Below, one piece after another: positions 7,341 to 21,800 of a DNA stretch of 64,000 nucleotides (its first letter is position 1; each line of letters begins with the position of its first letter). The notes under the pieces were generated by a model that had not been told where the DNA came from, did no database searches, and saw only the letters and a list, made by a program, of their open reading frames with translations. The DNA is taken from the NCBI GenBank assembly GCA_949128115.1, contig OX421968.1, forward strand, positions 1,178,001 through 1,242,000. The letters run 5' to 3'. A program made the translations under genes and the position numbers. Source of the stretch: Anaspis maculata (Eukaryota > Arthropoda > Insecta > Coleoptera > Scraptiidae).

Positions 7341-8580
7341 GTGACAGGGTTGTATCGTCATTGCTTTGAAATCACGTGACTACCAAAATGTCCCTGCGTG
7401 AGTATTTACCATTACAAATGAATATTTGACAAATTATTAAGAAAGACGTCCTCTCCACGGGCAAGTGTCAATAACTGGAGAACGTAGCATAGAAGAAGAG
7501 AACTGATGGACGTTTTCGATTGCTATTACCATTTCAAACAATCTGAAACCGTTTTCGAATCGATCGGACAAAGTCGAGGTTTTCCAGTGAAATTTTTGCA
7601 AGGCTATAACAAGGCAAAATCTTGAAATTTAAAATTTTCGATTTTATGGGATGACAGGGTTGTATCGTCATTGCTTTGAAATCACGTGACTACCAAAATA
7701 TCCCTGCGTGAGTATTTACCATTACAAATGAATATTTGACAAATTATTAACAAAGACGTCCTCTTCACGGGCAAGTGTCAATAACTGGAGAACGGAGCAT
7801 AGAAGAAGAGAACTGATGGATGTTTTCGATTGCTATTACCATTTCAAACAATTTGAAACCGTTTTCCAATCGATCGGACAAAGTCGAGGTTTTCCAGTGA
7901 AATTTTAGCAAGGCTATAGCAAGGCAAAATCTTGAAATTTTGAATTTTAGATTTTATGGGGTGACAGGGTTGTATCGTCATTGCTTTGAAATCACGTGAC
8001 TACCAAAATGTCCCTGCGTGAGTATTTACCATTACAAATGAATATTTGACAAATTATTAAGAAAGACGTCCTCTCCACGGGCAAGTGTCGATAACTGGAG
8101 AACGTAGCATAGAAGAAGAGAACTGATGGAAGTTTTCGATTGCTATTACCATTTCAAACAATCTGAAACCGTTTTCGAATCGATCGGACAAAGTCGAGGT
8201 TTTCCAGTGAAATTTTTGCAAGGCTATAACAAGGCAAAATCTTGAAATTTAAAATTTTCGATTTTATGGGATGACAGGGTTGTATCGTCATTGCTTTGAA
8301 ATCACGTGACTACCAAAATATCCCTGCGTGAGTATTTACCATTACAAATGAATATTTGACAAATTATTAACAAAGACGTCCTCTTCACGGGCAAGTGTCA
8401 ATAACTGGAGAACGGAGCATAGAAGAAGAGAACTGATGGATGTTTTCGATTGCTATTACCATTTCAAACAATTTGAAACCGTTTTCCAATCGATCGGACA
8501 AAGTCGAGGTTTTCCAGTGAAATTTTTGCAAGGCTTCCAGCAAGGCAAAATCTTGAAATTTTGAATTTTCGATTTTATGG
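7341..8580 (+). repeat. 620-bp dimeric higher-order unit, two copies
   Basis: The monomer pair 7341-7960 is repeated almost exactly at 7961-8580. The first monomer of each pair has ATTAAGAAAG, GAACGTAGC and AATCTGAAACC. The second has ATATCCCTGCG, ATTAACAAAG, GAACGGAGC and TTTTCCAATCG. The second copy ends with the TTCCAGC linker instead of TATAGC. Confidence 0.85.
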
Positions 8581-9201
8581 GGTGACAGGGTTGTATCGTC
8601 ATTGCTTTGAAATCACGTGACTACCAAAATGTCCCTGCGTGAGTATTTACCATTACAAATGAATGTTTGACAAATTATTAACAAAGACGTCCTCTTCACG
8701 GGCAAGTGTCAATAACTAGAGAATGGAGCATAGAAGAAGAGAACTGATGGATGTTTTTGATTGCTATTACCATTTCAAACAATTTGAAACCGTTTTCGAA
8801 TCGATCGGACAAAGTCGAGGTTTTCCAGTGAAATTTTTGCAAGGCTATAACAAGGCAAAATCTTGAAATTTAAAATTTTCGATTTTATGGGATGACAGGG
8901 TTGTATCGTCATTGCTTTGAAATCACGTGACTACCAAAATATCCCTGCGTGAGTATTTACCATTACAAATGAATATTTGACAAATTATTAAGAAAGACGT
9001 CCTCTCCACGGGCAAGTGTCAATAACTGGAGAACGGAGCATAGAAGAAGAGAACTGATGGATGTTTTTGATTGCTATTACCATTTCAAACAATTTGAAAC
9101 CGTTTTCGAATCGATCGGACAAAGTCGAGGTTTTCCAGTGAAATTTTTGCAAGGCTATAACAAGGCAAAATCTTGAAATTTAAAATTTTCGATTTTATGG
9201 G

Positions 9202-11069
9202 ATGACAGGGTTGTATCGTCATTGCTTTGAAATCACGTGACTACCAAAATATCCCTGCGTGAGTATTTACCATTACAAATGAATATTTGACAAATTATTA
9301 AGAAAGACGTCCTCTCCACGGGCAAGTGTCAATAACTGGAGAACGGAGCATAGAAGAAGAGAACTGATGGATGTTTTTGATTGCTATTACCATTTCAAAC
9401 AATTTGAAACCGTTTTCGAATCGATCGGACAAAGTCGAGGTTTTCCAGTGAAATTTTTGCAAGGCTATATATAGCAAGGCAAAATCTTGAAATTTTGAAT
9501 TTTCGATTTTATGGGGTGACAGGGTTGTATCGTCATTGCTTTGAAATCACGTGACTACCAAAATGTCCCTGCGTGAGTATTTACCATTACAAATGAATAT
9601 TTGACAAATTATTAAGAAAGACGTCCTCTCCACGGGCAAGTGTCAATAACTGGAGAACGTAGCATAGAAGAAGAGAACTGATGGACGTTTTCGATTGCTA
9701 TTACCATTTCAAACAATCTGAAACCGTTTTCGAATCGATCGGACAAAGTCGAGGTTTTCCAGTGAAATTTTTGCAAGGCTATAACAAGGCAAAATCTTGA
9801 AATTTAAAATTTTCGATTTTATGGGATGACAGGGTTGTATCGTCATTGCTTTGAAATCACGTGACTACCAAAATATCCCTGCGTGAGTATTTACCATTAC
9901 AAATGAATATTTGACAAATTATTAACAAAGACGTCCTCTTCACGGGCAAGTGTCAATAACTGGAGAACGGAGCATAGAAGAAGAGAACTGATGGATGTTT
10001 TCGATTGCTATTACCATTTCAAACAATTTGAAACCGTTTTCCAATCGATCGGACAAAGTCGAGGTTTTCCAGTGAAATTTTAGCAAGGCTATAGCAAGGC
10101 AAAATCTTGAAATTTTGAATTTTAGATTTTATGGGGTGACAGGGTTGTATCGTCATTGCTTTGAAATCACGTGACTACCAAAATATCCCTGCGTGAGTAT
10201 TTACCATTACAAATGAATATTTGACAAATTATTAAGAAAGACGTCCTCTCCACGGGCAAGTGTCAATAACTGGAGAACGGAGCATAGAAGAAGAGAACTG
10301 ATGGATGTTTTTGATTGCTATTACCATTTCAAACAATTTGAAACCGTTTTCGAATCGATCGGACAAAGTCGAGGTTTTCCAGTGAAATTTTTGCAAGGCT
10401 ATATATAGCAAGGCAAAATCTTGAAATTTTGAATTTTCGATTTTATGGGGTGACAGGGTTGTATCGTCATTGCTTTGAAATCACGTGACTACCAAAATGT
10501 CCCTGCGTGAGTATTTACCATTACAAATGAATATTTGACAAATTATTAAGAAAGACGTCCTCTCCACGGGCAAGTGTCAATAACTGGAGAACGTAGCATA
10601 GAAGAAGAGAACTGATGGACGTTTTCGATTGCTATTACCATTTCAAACAATCTGAAACCGTTTTCGAATCGATCGGACAAAGTCGAGGTTTTCCAGTGAA
10701 ATTTTTGCAAGGCTATAACAAGGCAAAATCTTGAAATTTAAAATTTTCGATTTTATGGGATGACAGGGTTGTATCGTCATTGCTTTGAAATCACGTGACT
10801 ACCAAAATATCCCTGCGTGAGTATTTACCATTACAAATGAATATTTGACAAATTATTAACAAAGACGTCCTCTTCACGGGCAAGTGTCAATAACTGGAGA
10901 ACGGAGCATAGAAGAAGAGAACTGATGGATGTTTTCGCTTGCTATTACCATTTCAAACAATTTGAAACCGTTTTCCAATCGATCGGACAAAGTCGAGGTT
11001 TTCCAGTGAAATTTTAGCAAGGCTATAGCAAGGCAAAATCTTGAAATTTTGAATTTTAGATTTTATGGG
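9202..11069 (+). repeat. 934-bp trimeric higher-order unit, two copies
   Basis: The trimer 9202-10135 recurs at 10136-11069. Its marker is the expanded linker GGCTATATATAGC (9464 and 10398, 934 bp apart), which adds 4 bp to the first monomer. The second copy has a private change, TTTTCGCTTGC, near 10935. Confidence 0.85.
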
Positions 11070-12581
11070 GTGACAGGGTTGTATCGTCATTGCTTTGAAA
11101 TCACGTGACTACCAAAATGTTCCTGCGTGAGTATTTACCATTACAAATGAATATTTGACAAATTATTAAGAAAGACGTCCTCTCCACGGGCAAGTGTCAA
11201 TAACTGGAGAACGTAGCATAGAAGAAGAGAACTGATGGACGTTTTCGATTGCTATTACCATTTTAAACAATCTGAAACCGTTTTCGAATCGATCGGACAA
11301 AGTCGAGGTTTTCCAGTGAAATTTTTGCAAGGCTATAACAAGGCAAAATCTTGAAATTTAAAATTTTCGATTTTATGGGATGACAGGGTTGTATCGTCAT
11401 TGCTTTGAAATCACGTGACTACCAAAATATCCCTGCGTGAGTATTTACCATTACAAATGAATATTTGACAAATTATTAACAAAGGTGTCCTCTTCACGGG
11501 CAAGTGTCAATAACTGGAGAACGGAGCATGGAAGAAGAGAAGTGATGGATGCTTTCGATTGCTATTACCATTTCAAACAATCTGAAACCGTTTTCGAATC
11601 GATCGGACAAAGTCGAGGTTTTCCAGTGAAATTTTTGCAAGGCTTCCAGCAAGGCAAAATCTTGAAATTTTGAATTTTCGATTTTATGGGGTGACAGGGT
11701 TGTATCGTCATTGCTTTGAAATCACGTGACTACCAAAATGTCCCTGCGTGAGTATTTACCATTACAAATGAATGTTTGACAAATTATCAACAAAGACGTC
11801 CTCTTCACGGGCAAGTGTCAATAACTAGAGAATGGAGCATAGAAGAAGAGAACTGATGGATGTTTTTGATTGCTATTACCATTTCAAACAATTTGAAACC
11901 GTTTTCGAGTCGATCGGACAAAGTCGAGGTTTTCCAGTGAAATTTTTGCAAGGCTATAACAAGGCAAAATCTTGAAATTTAAAATTTTCGATTTTATGGG
12001 GTGACAGGGTTGTATCGTCATTGCTTTGAAATCACGTGACTACCAAAATGTCCCTGCGTGAGTATTTACCATTACAAATGAATATTTGACAAATTATTAA
12101 CAAAGACGTCCTCTTCACGGGCAATTGTCAATAACTAGAGAATGGAGCATAGAAGAAAAGAACTGATGGATGTTTTTGATTGCTATTACCATTTCAAACA
12201 ATTTGAAACCGTTTTCCAATCGATCGGACAAAGTCGAGGTTTTCCAGTGAAATTTTTGCAAGGCTTCCAGCAAGGCAAAATCTTGAAATTTTGAATTTTC
12301 GATTTTATGGGGTGACAGGGTTGTATCGTCATTGCTTTGAAATCACGTGACTACCAAAATGTCCCTGCGTGAGTATTTACCATTACAAATGAATGTTTGA
12401 CAAATTATTAACAAAGACGTCCTCTTCACGGGCAAGTGTCAATAACTAGAGAATGGAGCATAGAAGAAGAGAACTGATGGATGTTTTTGATTGCTATTAC
12501 CATTTCAAACAATTTGAAACCGTTTTCGAATCGATCGGACAAAGTCGAGGTTTTCCAGTGAAATTTTTGCAAGGCTATAAC

Positions 12582-13840
12582 AAGGCAAAATCTTGAAATT
12601 TAAAATTTTCGATTTTATGGGATGACAGGGTTGTATCGTCATTGCTTTGAAATCACGTGACTACCAAAATGTCCCTGCGTGAGTATTTACCATTACAAAT
12701 GAATATTTGACAAATTATTAACAAAGGTGTCCTCTTCACGGGCAAGTGTCAATAACTGGAGAACGGAGCATAGAAGAAGAGAACTGATGGACGTTTTCGA
12801 TTGCTATTACCATTTCAAACAATCTGAAACCGTTTTCGAATCGATCGGACAAAGTCGAGGTTTTCCAGTGAAATTTTTGCAAGGCTAACAAGGCAAAATC
12901 TTGAAATTTAAAATTTTCGATTTTATGGGATGACAGGGTTGTATCGTCATTGCTTTGAAATCACGTGACTACCAAAATGTCCCTGCGTGAGTATTTACCA
13001 TTACAAATGAATATTTGACAAATTATTAACAAAGGTGTCCTCTTCACGGGCAAGTGTCAATAACTGGAGAACGGAGCATAGAAGAAGAGAACTGATGGAC
13101 GTTTTCGATTGCTATTACCATTTCAAACAATCTGAAACCGTTTTCGAATCGATCGGACAAAGTCGAGGTTTTCCAGTGAAATTTTTGCAAGGCTAACAAG
13201 GCAAAATCTTGAAATTTAAAATTTTCGATTTTATGGGATGACAGGGTTGTATCGTCATTGCTTTGAAATCACGTGACTACCAAAATATCCCTGCGTGAGT
13301 ATTTACCATTACAAATGAATATTTGACAAATTATTAAGAAAGACGTCCTCTCCACGGGCAAGTGTCAATAACTGGAGAACGGAGCATAGAAGAAGAGAAC
13401 TGATGGATGTTTTTGATTGCTATTACCATTTCAAACAATTTGAAACCGTTTTCGAATCGATCGGACAAAGTCGAGGTTTTCCAGTGAAATTTTTGCAAGG
13501 CTATAGCAAGGCAAAATCTTGAAATTTTGAATTTTCGATTTTATGGGGTGACAGGGTTGTATCGTCATTGCTTTGAAATCACGTGACTACCAAAATGTCC
13601 CTGCGTGAGTATTTACCATTACAAATGAATGTTTGACAAATTATTAACAAAGACGTCCTCTTCACGGGCAAGTGTCAATAACTAGAGAATGGAGCATAGA
13701 AGAAGAGAACTGATGGATGTTTTTGATTGCTATTACCATTTCAAACAATTTGAAACCGTTTTCGAATCGATCGGACAAAGTCGAGGTTTTCCAGTGAAAT
13801 TTTTGCAAGGCTAACAAGGCAAAATCTTGAAATTTAAAAT
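12582..13840 (+). repeat. Satellite block with 307-bp deletion monomers
   Basis: Three monomers carry the shortened linker GGCTAACAAGG (near 12884, 13191 and 13811) in place of GGCTATAACAAGG. The first two are 307 bp apart and otherwise nearly identical, showing a single-monomer duplication after the deletion arose. The third is in a different haplotype background. Confidence 0.8.
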
Positions 13841-15899
13841 TTTCGATTTTATGGGATGACAGGGTTGTATCGTCATTGCTTTGAAATCACGTGACTACCA
13901 AAATATCCCTGCGTGAGTATTTACCATTACAAATGAATATTTGACAAATTATTAAGAAAGACGTCCTCTCCACGGGCAAGTGTCAATAACTGGAGAACGG
14001 AGCATAGAAGAAGAGAACTGATGGATGTTTTTGATTGCTATTACCATTTCAAACAATTTGAAACCGTTTTCGAATCGATCGGACAAAGTCGAGGTTTTCC
14101 AGTGAAATTTTTGCAAGGCTATAGCAAGGCAAAATCTTGAAATTTTGAATTTTCGATTTTATGGGGTGACAGGGTTGTATCGTCATTGCTTTGAAATCAC
14201 GTGACTACCAAAATGTCCCTGCGTGAGTATTTACCATTACAAATGAATATTTGACAAATTATTAAGAAAGACGTCCTCTCCACGGGCAAGTGTCAATAAC
14301 TGGAGAACGTAGCATAGAAGAAGAGAACTGATGGACGTTTTCGATTGCTATTACCATTTCAAACAATCTGAAACCGTTTTCGAATCGATCGGACAAAGTC
14401 GAGGTTTTCCAGTGAAATTTTTGCAAGGCTATAACAAGGCAAAATCTTGAAATTTAAAATTTTCGATTTTATGGGATGACAGGGTTGTATCGTCATTGCT
14501 TTGAAATCACGTGACTACCAAAATATCCCTGCGTGAGTATTTACCATTACAAATGAATATTTGACAAATTATTAAGAAAGACGTCCTCTCCACGGGCAAG
14601 TGTCAATAACTGGAGAACGGAGCATAGAAGAAGAGAACTGATAGATGTTTTTGATTGCTATTACGATTTCAAACAATTTGAAACCGTTTTCCAATCGATC
14701 GGACAAAGTCGAGGTTTTCCAGTGAAATTTTAGCAAGGCTATAGCAAGGCAAAATCTTGAAATTTTGAATTTTAGATTTTATGGGGTGACAGGGTTGTAT
14801 CGTCATTGCTTTGAAATCACGTGACTACCAAAATGTCCCTGCGTGAGTATTTACCATTACAAATGAATATTTGACAAATTATTAAGAAAGACGTCCTCTC
14901 CACGGGCAAGTGTCAATAACTGGAGAACGTAGCATAGAAGAAGAGAACTGATGGACGTTTTCGATTGCTATTACCATTTCAAACAATCTGAAACCGTTTT
15001 CGAATCGATCGGACAAAGTCGAGGTTTTCCAGTGAAATTTTTGCAAGGCTATATATAACAAGGCAAAATCTTGAAATTTAAAATTTTCGATTTTATGGGA
15101 TGACAGGGTTGTATCGTCATTGCTTTGAAATCACGTGACTACCAAAATATCCCTGCGTGAGTATTTACCATTACAAATGAATATTTGACAAATTATTAAG
15201 AAAGACGTCCTCTCCACGGGCAAGTGTCAATAACTGGAGAACGGAGCATAGAAGAAGAGAACTGATGGATGTTTTTGATTGCTATTACCATTTCAAACAA
15301 TTTGAAACCGTTTTCCAATCGATCGGACAAAGTCGAGGTTTTCCAGTGAAATTTTTGCAAGGCTATAGCAAGGCAAAATCTTGAAATTTTGAATTTTAGA
15401 TTTTATGGGGTGACAAGGTTGTATCGTCATTGCTTTGAAATCACGTGACTACCAAAATGTCCCTGCGTGAGTATTTACCATTACAAATGAATATTTGACA
15501 AATTATTAACAAAGACGTCCTCTTCACGGGCAAGTGTCAATAACTAGAGAATGGAGCATAGAAGAAGAGAACTGATGGATGTTTTTGATTGCTATTACCA
15601 TTTCAAACAATTTGAAACCGTTTTCGAATCGATCGGACAAAGTCGAGGTTTTCCAGTGAAATTTTTGCAAGGCTTTCAGCAAGGCAAAATCTTGAAATTT
15701 TGAATTCTCGATTTTATGGGGTGACAGGGTTGTATCGTCATTGCTTTGAAATCACGTGACTACCAAAATGTCCCTGCGTGAGTATTTACCATTACAAATG
15801 AATATTTGACAAATTATTAAGAAAGACGTCCTCTCCACGGGCAAGTGTCAATAACTGGAGAACGTAGCATAGAAGAAGAGAACTGATGGATGTTTTCGA

Positions 15900-18800
15900 T
15901 TGCTATTACCATTTCAAACAATCTGAAACCGTTTTCGAATCGATCGGACAAAGTCGAGGTTTTCCAGTGAAATTTTTGCAAGGCTATAGCAAGGCAAAAT
16001 CTTGAAATTTTGAATTTTAGATTTTATGGGGTGACAGGGTTGTATCGTCATTGCTTTGAAAGCACGTGACTACCAAAATGTCCCTGCGTGAGTATTTACC
16101 ATTACAAATGAATATTTGACAAATTATTAACAAAGACGTCCTCTTCACGGGCAAGTGTCAATAACTGGAGAACGGAGCATAGAAGAAGAGAACTGATAGA
16201 TGCTTTCGATTGCTATTACCATTTCAAACAATTTGAATTCGTTTTCGAATCGATCGGACAAAGTCGAGGTTGTCCAGTGAAATTTTTGCAAGGCTATAGC
16301 AAGGCAAAATCTTGAAATTTTGAATTTTCGATTTTATGGGGTGACAGGGTTGTATCGTCATTCCTTTGAAATCACGTGACTACCAAAATGTCCCTGCGTG
16401 AGTATTTACCATTACAAATGAATATTTGACAAATTATTAAGAAAGACGTCCTCTCCACGGGCAAGTGTCAATAACTGGAGAACGTAGCATAGAAGAAGAG
16501 AACTGATGGATGTTTTCGATTGCTATTACCATTTCAAACAATTTGAAACCGTTTTCCAATCGATCGGACAAAGTCGAGGTTTTCCAGTGAAATTTTTGCA
16601 AGGCTATAGCAAGGCAAAATCTTGAAATTTTGAATTTTAGATTTTATGGGGTGACAAGGTTGTATCGTCATTGCTTTGAAATCACGTGACTACCAAAATG
16701 TCCCTGCGTGAGTATTTACCATTACAAATGAATATTTGACAAATTATTAACAAAGACGTCCTCTTCACGGGCAAGTGTCAATAACTAGAGAATGGAGCAT
16801 AGAAGAAGAGAACTGATGGATGTTTTTGATTGCTATTACCATTTCAAACAATTTGAAACCGTTTTCGAATCGATCGGACAAAGTCGAGGTTTTCCAGTGA
16901 AATTTTTGCAAGGCTTTCAGCAAGGCAAAATCTTGAAATTTTGAATTCTCGATTTTATGGGGTGACAGGGTTGTATCGTCATTGCTTTGAAATCACGTGA
17001 CTACCAAAATGTCCCTGCGTGAGTATTTACCATTACAAATGAATATTTGACAAATTATTAAGAAAGACGTCCTCTCCACGGGCAAGTGTCAATAACTGGA
17101 GAACGTAGCATAGAAGAAGAGAACTGATGGATGTTTTCGATTGCTATTACCATTTCAAACAATTTGAAACCGTTTTCCAATCGATCGGACAAAGTCGAGG
17201 TTTTCCAGTGAAATTTTTGCAAGGCTATAGCAAGGCAAAATCTTGAAATTTTGAATTTTAGATTTTATGGGGTGACAGGGTTGTATCGTCATTGCTTTGA
17301 AATCACGTGACTACCAAAATGTCCCTGCGTGAGTATTTACCATTACAAATGAATATTTGACAAATTATTAACAAAGACGTCCTCTTCACGGGCAAGTGTC
17401 AATAACTGGAGAACGGAGCATAGAAGAAGAGAACTGATGGATGCTTTCGATTGCTATTACCATTTCAAACAATCTGAAACCGTTTTCGAATCGATCGGAC
17501 AAAGTCGAGGTTTTCCAGTGAAATTTTTGCAAGGCTATAACAAGGCAAAATCTTGAAATTTGAAATTTTCGATTTTATGAGATGACAGGGTTGTATCGTC
17601 ATTGCTTTGAAATCACGTGACTACCAAAATGTCCCTGCGTGAGTATTTACCATTACAAATGAATATTTGACAAATTATTAACAAAGACGTCCTCTTCACG
17701 GGCAAGTGTCAATAACTGGAGAACGGAGCATAGAAGAAGAGAACTGATAGATGCTTTCGATTGCTATTACCATTTCAAACAATTTGAATTCGTTTTCGAA
17801 TCGATCGGACAAAGTCGAGGTTGTCCAGTGAAATTTTTGCAAGGCTATAGCAAGGCAAAATCTTGAAATTTTGAATTTTCGATTTTATGGGATGACAGGG
17901 TTGTATCGTCATTGCTTTGAAATCACGTGACTACCAAAATGTCCCTGCGTGAGTATTTACCATTACAAATGAATATTTGACAAATTATTAACAAAGACGT
18001 CCTCTTCACGGGCAAGTGTCAATAACTGGAGAACGGAGCATAGAAGAAGAGAACTGATGGATGCTTTCGATTGCTATTACCATTTCAAACAATCTGAAAC
18101 CGTTTTCGAATCGATCGGACAAAGTCGAGGTTTTCCAGTGGAATTTTTGCAAGGCTATAACAAGGCAAAATCTTGAAATTTGAAATTTTCGATTTTATGA
18201 GATGACAGGGTTGTATCGTCATTGCTTTGAAATCACGTGACTACCAAAATGTCCCTGCGTGAGTATTTACCATTACAAATGAATATTTGACAAATTATTA
18301 AGAAAGACGTCCTCTCCACGGGCAAGTGTCAATAACTGGAGAACGTAGCATAGAAGAAGAGAACTGATGGACGTTTTCGATTGCTATTACCATTTCAAAC
18401 AATCTGAAACCGTTTTCGAATCGATCGGACAAAGTCGAGGTTTTCCAGTGAAATTTTTGCAAGGCAAAATCTTGAAATTTTGAATTTTCGATTTTATGGG
18501 GTGACAGGGTTGTATCGTCATTGCTTTGAAATCACGTGACTACCAAAATGTCCCTGCGTGAGTATTTACCATTACAAATGAATATTTGACAAATTATTAA
18601 CAATGACGTCCTCTTCACGGGCAAGTGTCAATAACTAGAGAATGGAGCATAGAAGAAAAGAACTGATGGATGTTTCCGATTGCTATTACCATTTCAAACA
18701 ATTTGAAACCGTTTTCGAATCGATCGGACAAAGTCGAGGTTGTCCAGTGAAATTTTTGCAAGGCTATAGCAAGGCAAAATCTTGAAATTTTGAATTTTCG

Positions 18801-21800
18801 ATTTTATGGGATGACAGGGTTGTATCGTCATTGCTTTGAAATCACGTGACTACCAAAATGTCCCTGCGTGAGTATTTACCATTACAAATGAATATTTGAC
18901 AAATTATTAAGAAAGACGTCCTCTCCACGGGCAAGTGTCAATAACTGGAGAACGTAGCATAGAAGAAGAGAACTGATGGACGTTTTCGATTGCTATTACC
19001 ATTTCAAACAATCTGAAACCGTTTTCGAATCGATCGGACAAAGTCGAGGTTTTCCAGTGAAATTTTTGCAAGGCTATAACAAGGCAAAATCTTGAAATTT
19101 AAAATTTTCGATTTTATGGGATGACAGGGTTGTATCGTCATTGCTTTGAAATCACGTGACTACCAAAATGTCCCTGCGTGAGTATTTACCATTACAAATG
19201 AATATTTGACAAATTATTAAGAAAGACGTCCTCTCCACGGGCAAGTGTCAATAACTGGAGAACGTAGCATAGAAGAAGAGAACTGATGGACGTTTTCGAT
19301 TGCTATTACCATTTCAAACAATCTGAAACCGTTTTCCAATCGATCGGACAAAGTCGAGGTTTTCCAGTGAAATTTTTGCAAGGCTTCCAGCAAGGCAAAA
19401 TCTTGAAATTTTGAATTTTCGATTTTATGGGGTGACAGGGTTGTATCGTCATTGCTTTGAAATCACGTGACTACCAAAATGTCCCTGCGTGAGTATTTAC
19501 CATTACAAATGAATGTTTGACAAATTATTAACAAAGACGTCCTCTTCACGGGCAAGTGTCAATAACTAGAGAATGGAGCATAGAAGAAGAGAACTGATGG
19601 ATGTTTTTGATTGCTATTACCATTTCAAACAATTTGAAACCGTTTTCGAATCGATCGGACAAAGTCGAGGTTTTCCAGTGAAATTTTTGCAAGGCTATAA
19701 CAAGGCAAAATCTTGAAATTTGAAATTTTCGATTTTATGAGATGACAGGGTTGTATCGTCATTGCTTTGAAATCACGTGACTACCAAAATGTCCCTGCGT
19801 GAGTATTTACCATTACAAATGAATATTTGACAAATTATTAAGAAAGACGTCCTCTCCACGGGCAAGTGTCAATAACTGGAGAACGTAGCATAGAAGAAGA
19901 GAACTGATGGACGTTTTCGATTGCTATTACCATTTCAAACAATCTGAAACCGTTTTCCAATCGATCGGACAAAGTCGAGGTTTTCCAGTGAAATTTTTGC
20001 AAGGCTTCCAGCAAGGCAAAATCTTGAAATTTTGAATTTTCGATTTTATGGGGTGACAGGGTTGTATCGTCATTGCTTTGAAATCACGTGACTACCAAAA
20101 TGTCCCTGCGTGAGTATTTACCATTACAAATGAATATTTGACAAATTATTAACAAAGACGTCCTCTTCACGGGCAAGTGTCAATAACTGGAGAACGGAGC
20201 ATAGAAGAAGAGAACTGATGGATGCTTTCGATTGCTATTACCATTTCAAACAATCTGAAACCGTTTTCGAATCGATCGGACAAAGTCGAGGTTTTCCAGT
20301 GGAATTTTTGCAAGGCTATAACAAGGCAAAATCTTGAAATTTAAAATTTTCGATTTTATGGGATGACAGGGTTGTATCGTCATTGCTTTGAAATCACGTG
20401 ACTACCAAAATGTCCCTGCGTGAGTATTTACCATTACAAATGAATATTTGACAAATTATTAAGAAAGACGTCCTCTCCACGGGCAAGTGTCAATAACTGG
20501 AGAACGTAGCATAGAAGAAGAGAACTGATGGACGTTTTCGATTGCTATTACCATTTCAAACAATCTGAAACCGTTTTCCAATCGATCGGACAAAGTCGAG
20601 GTTTTCCAGTGAAATTTTTGCAAGGCTTCCAGCAAGGCAAAATCTTGAAATTTTGAATTTTCGATTTTATGGGGTGACAGGGTTGTATCGTCATTGCTTT
20701 GAAATCACGTGACTACCAAAATGTCCCTGCGTGAGTATTTACCATTACAAATGAATATTTGACAAATTATTAACAAAGACGTCCTCTTCACGGGCAAGTG
20801 TCAATAACTGGAGAACGGAGCATAGAAGAAGAGAACTGATGGATGCTTTCGATTGCTATTACCATTTCAAACAATCTGAAACCGTTTTCGAATCGATCGG
20901 ACAAAGTCGAGGTTTTCCAGTGGAATTTTTGCAAGGCTATAACAAGGCAAAATCTTGAAATTTGAAATTTTCGATTTTATGAGATGACAGGGTTGTATCG
21001 TCATTGCTTTGAAATCACGTGACTACCAAAATGTCCCTGCGTGAGTATTTACCATTACAAATGAATATTTGACAAATTATTAAGAAAGACGTCCTCTCCA
21101 CGGGCAAGTGTCAATAACTGGAGAACGTAGCATAGAAGAAGAGAACTGATGGACGTTTTCGATTGCTATTACCATTTCAAACAATCTGAAACCGTTTTCG
21201 AATCGATCGGACAAAGTCGAGGTTTTCCAGTGAAATTTTTGCAAGGCAAAATCTTGAAATTTTGAATTTTCGATTTTATGGGGTGACAGGGTTGTATCGT
21301 CATTGCTTTGAAATCACGTGACTACCAAAATGTCCCTGCGTGAGTATTTACCATTACAAATGAATATTTGACAAATTATTAACAATGACGTCCTCTTCAC
21401 GGGCAAGTGTCAATAACTAGAGAATGGAGCATAGAAGAAAAGAACTGATGGATGTTTCCGATTGCTATTACCATTTCAAACAATTTGAAACCGTTTTCGA
21501 ATCGATCGGACAAAGTCGAGGTTGTCCAGTGAAATTTTTGCAAGGCTATAGCAAGGCAAAATCTTGAAATTTTGAATTTTCGATTTTATGGGATGACAGG
21601 GTTGTATCGTCATTGCTTTGAAATCACGTGACTACCAAAATGTCCCTGCGTGAGTATTTACCATTACAAATGAATATTTGACAAATTATTAAGAAAGACG
21701 TCCTCTCCACGGGCAAGTGTCAATAACTGGAGAACGTAGCATAGAAGAAGAGAACTGATGGACGTTTTCGATTGCTATTACCATTTCAAACAATCTGAAA

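Noticed and set aside
7549..7565. CENP-B-box-like match TTCGAATCGATCGGA in the satellite
   Set aside because: It keeps 7 of the 9 core positions of TTCGnnnnAnnCGGG, but a 7/9 match is expected about once per 310-bp monomer on two strands by chance. The TTCC variant also loses one more position.
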